Shown: in pieces, positions 36,060 through 39,133 of the stretch | How the letters are laid out: each line of letters begins with the position of its first letter | Numbering within the stretch: the first letter of the stretch is position 1 | Source: a virus | Direction: 5' to 3' (one strand) | DNA: 39,133 nt | IMG/VR virus record: IMGVR_UViG_3300034073_001791 | Location: 1 to 39,133 of that record | Program-made: the position numbers and the translations under genes | Notes under the pieces: model-generated | The model's database searches: none | What the model saw: only the letters and a program-made list of their open reading frames with translations | Told to the model about the DNA's origin: nothing

Positions 36060-36530
36060 TTATTCTTTCCAGTATCTTAATTCGGGGTAATACCCGGAAA
36101 CATGACCTTCTTCGGTAGTGTCAACGACCTTCCAGCCGTCAACCAAAAGGCCAAATGCCTCTTTGAATTCCTGGGTCGTGTCCCAGTGAGATTGTGAGTT
36201 GTGTCCTCCGCCGTACCCACGGCCTTCCCAAGTGTGGGCGTGGGCTGGTATTTCACCCTGATATTTATCAGGGTATCCAAGCCTAACGATATGAAATGCC
36301 TTTGGGGCCGTCTTGCTTATGTCCCAAAACTCTACTTCCTGTTCGTAGGATTGGAAGATATCTATATTTACCGTGCCGTGCTTAGCACGAAAGGACATGT
36401 CACATTGGACTCCTTTTTCTCCTTCATAAGTCTCTTCTGTTAGGCGGACCTTAGTTGGCTCGCCAAATTTTTCAGTATAGTACTGAAGTTGAGTTAGTTG
36501 CTTTGATAGCATTGTTAATTCTGTCGTCAT
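36060..36530 (-). CDS. Hypothetical protein, 156 aa
   Basis: An N-terminal helix (TTELTMLSKQLTQLQYYTEK) precedes a beta-rich domain with Trp and His (GEIPAHAHTWEGRGYGGGHN then SQSHWDTTQEFKEAF). The GRGYGGGHNSQSHW segment is striking but matched to no family. Function is unknown. Confidence 0.7.
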   Translation of the reverse strand: MTTELTMLSKQLTQLQYYTEKFGEPTKVRLTEETYEGEKGVQCDMSFRAKHGTVNIDIFQSYEQEVEFWDISKTAPKAFHIVRLGYPDKYQGEIPAHAHTWEGRGYGGGHNSQSHWDTTQEFKEAFGLLVDGWKVVDTTEEGHVSGYYPELRYWKE

Positions 36531-36591
36531 AACCGTGTTTTTTTGTTGTTGATGTAAATATCTAATTTATTTCTTTGATTCTAAAATATTT

Positions 36592-36939
36592 CTAAACTTT
36601 TTTCTGGATCCTTCCTAAATTTTCCGCTTCCTCAACTATCCTGCGAACTTCGGCAGGGTGGATTTGCTGATCCTCAGCTATCTCCTTGCATTGATACCCC
36701 CAATTAGTAAGGATAACAACCCGATTTATTATGTCAGGCGTTACCTCTCTTTGCACCTTGGTATTTGAATTAACCTTTACTACCTTTCTTGGCTGTGCAT
36801 CATGTAGGCATAGCTTTTTGTAGATAATATGATAGACCTGATTTCTATTTAGTCCTGTTACCTGCTTTATGTCATTTAGGTTCGCACCTGCTGAATACAT
36901 TTCTCTTATCGTTTGAAGTTGTTTTGCTGTGAATTTCAT
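36592..36939 (-). CDS. Protein with two helix-turn-helix units, 115 aa
   Basis: Residues 1-45 form one homeodomain-like HTH (FTAKQLQTIREMYSAGANLN, DIKQVTGLNRNQVYHIIYKK). Residues 68-105 form another (TPDIINRVVILTNWGYQCKE, IAEDQQIHPAEVRRIVEEAE). It likely is a DNA-binding regulator of early genes. It overlaps the next gene start (TGATG type). Confidence 0.75.
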   Translation of the reverse strand: MKFTAKQLQTIREMYSAGANLNDIKQVTGLNRNQVYHIIYKKLCLHDAQPRKVVKVNSNTKVQREVTPDIINRVVILTNWGYQCKEIAEDQQIHPAEVRRIVEEAENLGRIQKKV

Positions 36940-37136
36940 CTGAATAATTTTTGAAAGATTGATCCTGTATTTTGTGCGTGTTCGTAAAGTTTGCTCTGAA
37001 TGATGTTAGTCAGTTCGACAGCAACCAGGTGATTAACCTCTATCGGTTGGCCGTTGGCTTCTATTACCAGATTCCCTTCATCGTTAACATGAAAAAGAAG
37101 TTCTGTCTGGCCCTCCTTGATTTGGTATTTGATCAT
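36936..37136 (-). CDS. Hypothetical protein, 66 aa
   Basis: A small beta-then-helix protein (MIKYQIKEGQTELLFHVNDE, LVAVELTNIIQSKLYEHAQN). It overlaps the neighbours on both sides. No motif. Confidence 0.65.
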   Translation of the reverse strand: MIKYQIKEGQTELLFHVNDEGNLVIEANGQPIEVNHLVAVELTNIIQSKLYEHAQNTGSIFQKLFR

Positions 37137-37615
37137 TTTATTTGAAGTGAAAAATTTTCAACCAAAACCGCACCTTCTACCGTCACACCGTTCTTAATTG
37201 CTTCCTTTATTTTGAGCTTGTCCGCAGATACGGTTTTTTTGACCACTGTAAGACTTTCAGGCAGTTGGTCGATATTGACTACCTCTACAGCTTCCGAACG
37301 TCTAAGGGATAGCTTAAAAAGACTCGATTCTATCTTGTCAATTCCAGCCGATAACATCGCTTGTCTTACCGCCTCTTTCATCTTATCAATGGCTCGATCT
37401 TTAGCCTCTTTCATTGCCTTCAATCGCTTGATCTCGACTTCAATAGCATCCGAATCAGCTTCCTTGTTTCGGATTACTTTTGCATAGTCTATTGACTTTT
37501 GAGTAAGTTCCTGCTGATTGATTACCAGCATCCCTTCCAGTTCGGGAGTAAGTTCCTCGGTTTCAAGTAAGGAGGCGATCATTTGCGCCTCCGTGGTTAG
37601 TGTGTAGAGATTCAT
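37133..37615 (-). CDS. Gp157-like protein, 160 aa
   Basis: It matches the Siphovirus Gp157 pattern: an N-terminal helix (NLYTLTTEAQMIASLLETEE), the coiled coil (IEVEIKRLKAMKEAKDRAID, KMKEAVRQAMLSAG), then IDKIESSLFKLSLRRSEAVE and LPESLTVVKKTVSADKLKIK. In Streptococcus phages the family is linked to phage resistance and found beside recombination genes. It overlaps the ERF gene by four bases. Confidence 0.8.
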   Translation of the reverse strand: MNLYTLTTEAQMIASLLETEELTPELEGMLVINQQELTQKSIDYAKVIRNKEADSDAIEVEIKRLKAMKEAKDRAIDKMKEAVRQAMLSAGIDKIESSLFKLSLRRSEAVEVVNIDQLPESLTVVKKTVSADKLKIKEAIKNGVTVEGAVLVENFSLQIK

Positions 37616-38169
37616 TTTGCTGTTTGGTTTATAACTGCGTTTAAATTATCCATCATTTCTTTACTGATTCGGTACTTCGCCTTGATTACCTCTAGCTTTC
37701 CGCCGTTTCGCAAGTATTCCTGCGCTTTGTCGAAGTCCGATTTATTTAACCAAGGTCGGTTGTCCTCCGCTTGCGTTTGCCTTATTGGCTTGGTTGCCGC
37801 CTCGGCATCGTCATCTGCAATCGCTAGGTTTAGAATGCTTGTGATGGCATACCTTCTAGCGTATGAAATAGCAGACCCCTGCGCTTGTGGATCGTTTTGC
37901 TTGACCACCTGAAGCGTGTAGGTAGCTGAGATAAATTCGCCTGACTCAGCATGAATAAGCATTGTGGTCAAGCCTCCTTCGTTTGGGAATTGTGTAATAA
38001 CTAGCCCAGCCTGCTCAAGCGGATCGCTTATTTCTGTCAGGATATGCGGGAGTGATGCGTAACTAGATTTGAAGAAAGGATTTTTTGAATCCTTGCTGAT
38101 CTTTCCAACTAAGGAATGAAACTTCGCCAGCCCCTTGGTTAAGTTTGTGATTTTGTCTGATTTTTCCAT
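37612..38169 (-). CDS. ERF-family single-strand annealing protein, 185 aa
   Basis: The ERF core is clear: ITNLTKGLAKFHSLVGKISK, DSKNPFFKSSYASLPHILTE, QGSAISYARRYAITSILNLA with an ADDDAEAA acidic end. This group (P22 Erf type) anneals complementary single strands and helps circularise or recombine phage DNA. With RusA and the SSB-like protein it forms a recombination set. Confidence 0.93.
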   Translation of the reverse strand: MEKSDKITNLTKGLAKFHSLVGKISKDSKNPFFKSSYASLPHILTEISDPLEQAGLVITQFPNEGGLTTMLIHAESGEFISATYTLQVVKQNDPQAQGSAISYARRYAITSILNLAIADDDAEAATKPIRQTQAEDNRPWLNKSDFDKAQEYLRNGGKLEVIKAKYRISKEMMDNLNAVINQTAK

Positions 38170-38171
38170 TT

Positions 38172-38447
38172 TTAAAGATTTTTTTCAATTTCCCATTCTA
38201 CCGCCATCAAAATTGACGGCTTTTCATACATAGACACCCAGTCTTGAAATTCCTCCGACCACTTTTCAAGTATATCAGTTTGCAAAATTTCTATTTCGGT
38301 ATCCTGGTACCCAGGATAATCGTCATCAGATTGCTCACCAAAATGCCTGACTTGGTAATTTCCAAACCAGACCATTTGTTCACCCTCGTAAGTAAAGGTT
38401 ACCTCTTGATTATAAAAGGTTTCCGTGTTGTCAAACCGCTTACCCAT
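38172..38447 (-). CDS. Hypothetical protein, 91 aa
   Basis: Aromatic and acidic protein (MGKRFDNTETFYNQEVTFTY, MVWFGNYQVRHFGEQSDDDY, LEKWSEEFQDWVSMYEKPSI). Second gene of the early operon. No family. Confidence 0.65.
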   Translation of the reverse strand: MGKRFDNTETFYNQEVTFTYEGEQMVWFGNYQVRHFGEQSDDDYPGYQDTEIEILQTDILEKWSEEFQDWVSMYEKPSILMAVEWEIEKNL

Positions 38448-38646
38448 GATTGCAAGCGATTAAGTTATAAGCCTGTCTTAATGCGTCCCGGTGATGCTTG
38501 CAGTCGGGATCGGTGAATGAATCCCATAGCTCGGAGTCGGTTGTAAGGACCTTTACGGCCTTACCTTTGTAAAAGGCTCGGACCAAGTAGTGGCCATAAC
38601 CGGGGCCTCGTTCCATAATCATTTGTACTTTTCTGAATTGTTTCAT
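38440..38646 (-). CDS. Hypothetical protein, 68 aa
   Basis: The first gene of the leftward early operon, next to the divergent promoter region. Basic protein (MKQFRKVQMIMERGPGYGHY, LVRAFYKGKAVKVLTTDSEL) with a DCKHHRDALRQAYNLIACNH tail. Possibly a host-takeover protein given its first place (inference). No family. Confidence 0.65.
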   Translation of the reverse strand: MKQFRKVQMIMERGPGYGHYLVRAFYKGKAVKVLTTDSELWDSFTDPDCKHHRDALRQAYNLIACNHG

Positions 38647-38670
38647 AAAATGTTGTGTTTAATTGTTTCT

Positions 38671-38702
38671 CAAATATCGAAGTTAAATATTAGAATCAAA
38701 AA
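38671..38702 (-). promoter_or_regulatory. Predicted early leftward promoter
   Basis: On the minus strand TTTTTG (38702-38697), 18 nt, GATATTTG (38678-38671): one mismatch to TAnnTTTG. It lies in the 125-bp A+T-rich divergent gap, about 25 nt before the first early gene. Facing rightward, TAGATTTA at 38742-38749 is a weaker candidate for the pentapeptide operon. Confidence 0.4.
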
Positions 38703-38771
38703 TTTTTCTTTACTTTTTTTCTAATAATCAAATATTTTTTTTAGATTTAATGCGAACAAAATAAACAAGCT

Positions 38772-39133
38772 ATGCAAGTAATAAAATCAATTAGTAACTC
38801 GATTCTTTATGAATCAAGCAAATCAACAATTAAAGAGGCCGTTGAACAGGCTATTCTTGAAGGAGTTGATCTTGAAGGAGCTGACCTTAGAGGATCTTTT
38901 CTTGACGGAGCTAATCTTATAGGAGGGTGCCTTAGAGGATCTTTTCTTGACGGAGCTTCCCTTGCAGGAGCTTCCCTTGAAAGAGCTAATCTTGAAAAAT
39001 CTTCCCTTGTAGGAGTTGACCTTGAAGGAGCTGACCTTAGAGGATCTTTTCTTGACGGAGCTAATCTTATAGGAGGGTGCCTTAGAGGATCTTTTCTTGA
39101 CGGAGCTTCCCTTGCAGGAGCTTCCCTTGAAAG
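38772..39133 (+). CDS. Pentapeptide-repeat protein, 5' part
   Basis: It starts at ATG 38772 with a helix-forming leader (MQVIKSISNSILYESSKSTI, KEAVEQAILEG) and then enters pentapeptide repeats. The frame is open to the window end and continues at base 2 of the window. The start lies 22 bases after a TAGATTTA motif. The leader AAATAAACAAGCTATGCAAG recurs at the next gene (404-425). The repeat part contains a 150-bp tandem duplication, so the protein size is uncertain. Confidence 0.85.
   Translation, partial: MQVIKSISNSILYESSKSTIKEAVEQAILEGVDLEGADLRGSFLDGANLIGGCLRGSFLDGASLAGASLERANLEKSSLVGVDLEGADLRGSFLDGANLIGGCLRGSFLDGASLAGASLE
38858..39133. repeat. 150-bp tandem repeat in the pentapeptide gene (right copy of the redundancy)
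   Basis: The unit beginning at 38871 recurs at 39021, a period of 150 bp (50 codons, ten pentapeptides). The second unit runs off the window at 39133. Bases 38858-39023 equal 1-166. Within each unit CTTAGAGGATCTTTTCTTGA occurs twice. Copy number in the real molecule cannot be fixed from this sequence. Confidence 0.9.

Noticed and set aside
1-39133. CRISPR array, IS element or integrase
   Set aside because: No regularly spaced repeats with unique spacers, no transposase motifs (DDE, Y1/HUH) and no tyrosine or serine recombinase signature were found on either strand.

Overview
The window is an essentially complete genome of a tailed siphovirus-like phage that infects a member of the Bacteroidota. 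This rests on HK97-type head genes, a tape measure gene, a two-frame tail assembly chaperone, low G+C, starts without clear Shine-Dalgarno sequences, and promoter-like motifs of the Bacteroidota form (TTG, about 21 nt, TAnnTTTG). No integrase, excisionase or lysogeny module was seen. Bases 1-166 equal bases 38858-39023, and a pentapeptide-repeat gene runs off the right end and back on at the left end. The molecule is therefore circular in the assembly (circularly permuted or terminally redundant), with a non-redundant length of about 38.86 kb plus an uncertain number of 150-bp repeats.

Layout. A short rightward operon (38772 through the ends to 1445) holds the pentapeptide-repeat protein, small unknown proteins, an HNH nuclease and a lipoprotein. 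Everything else is on the minus strand, so transcription runs from 38646 down to 1555. In that order there are: (1) early and replication genes (38646 to about 29600): ERF-type annealing protein, Gp157-like protein, HTH proteins, DUF6291-like replication protein, DnaB/RecA-like helicase, C5 cytosine methyltransferase, RusA-like resolvase, N4/N6 methyltransferase and an SSB-like protein with an acidic tip; (2) a loose accessory region (29600 to 26500): XRE regulator, unknown genes, tRNA-Met(CAT), tRNA-Arg(TCT), tRNA-like pieces, attC-like palindromes and a structured RNA candidate; (3) packaging and head (26500 to 19250): methyltransferase, terminase small and large subunits, portal, MuF-like protein, protease and major capsid protein, ending at a strong terminator; (4) a sugar cassette (19124 to 14923): two glycosyltransferases, an SDR sugar-nucleotide enzyme and a sugar C-methyltransferase-like protein; (5) connector and tail (14900 to 3575): gp6-like connector, head closure, gp10, terminator, tail tube, G/GT chaperone, tape measure, tail tip and two fibres; (6) lysis (3578 to 1555): small membrane proteins, holin, GH24 lysozyme and one unknown.

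Most genes overlap by ATGA or TGATG, so translational coupling is probably general. The least ordinary parts are a 258-codon reading frame, conserved in look, nested inside the C5 methyltransferase; the attC-like palindromes and tRNA fragments at 27.4-28.3 kb; two structured RNA candidates (28542-28658 and 34374-34450); signs that a ParB-methyltransferase gene has been broken up near 25-26.6 kb; and the glycan-modification cassette inside the morphogenesis operon. Several genes of 28-59 codons were found by reading the gaps.
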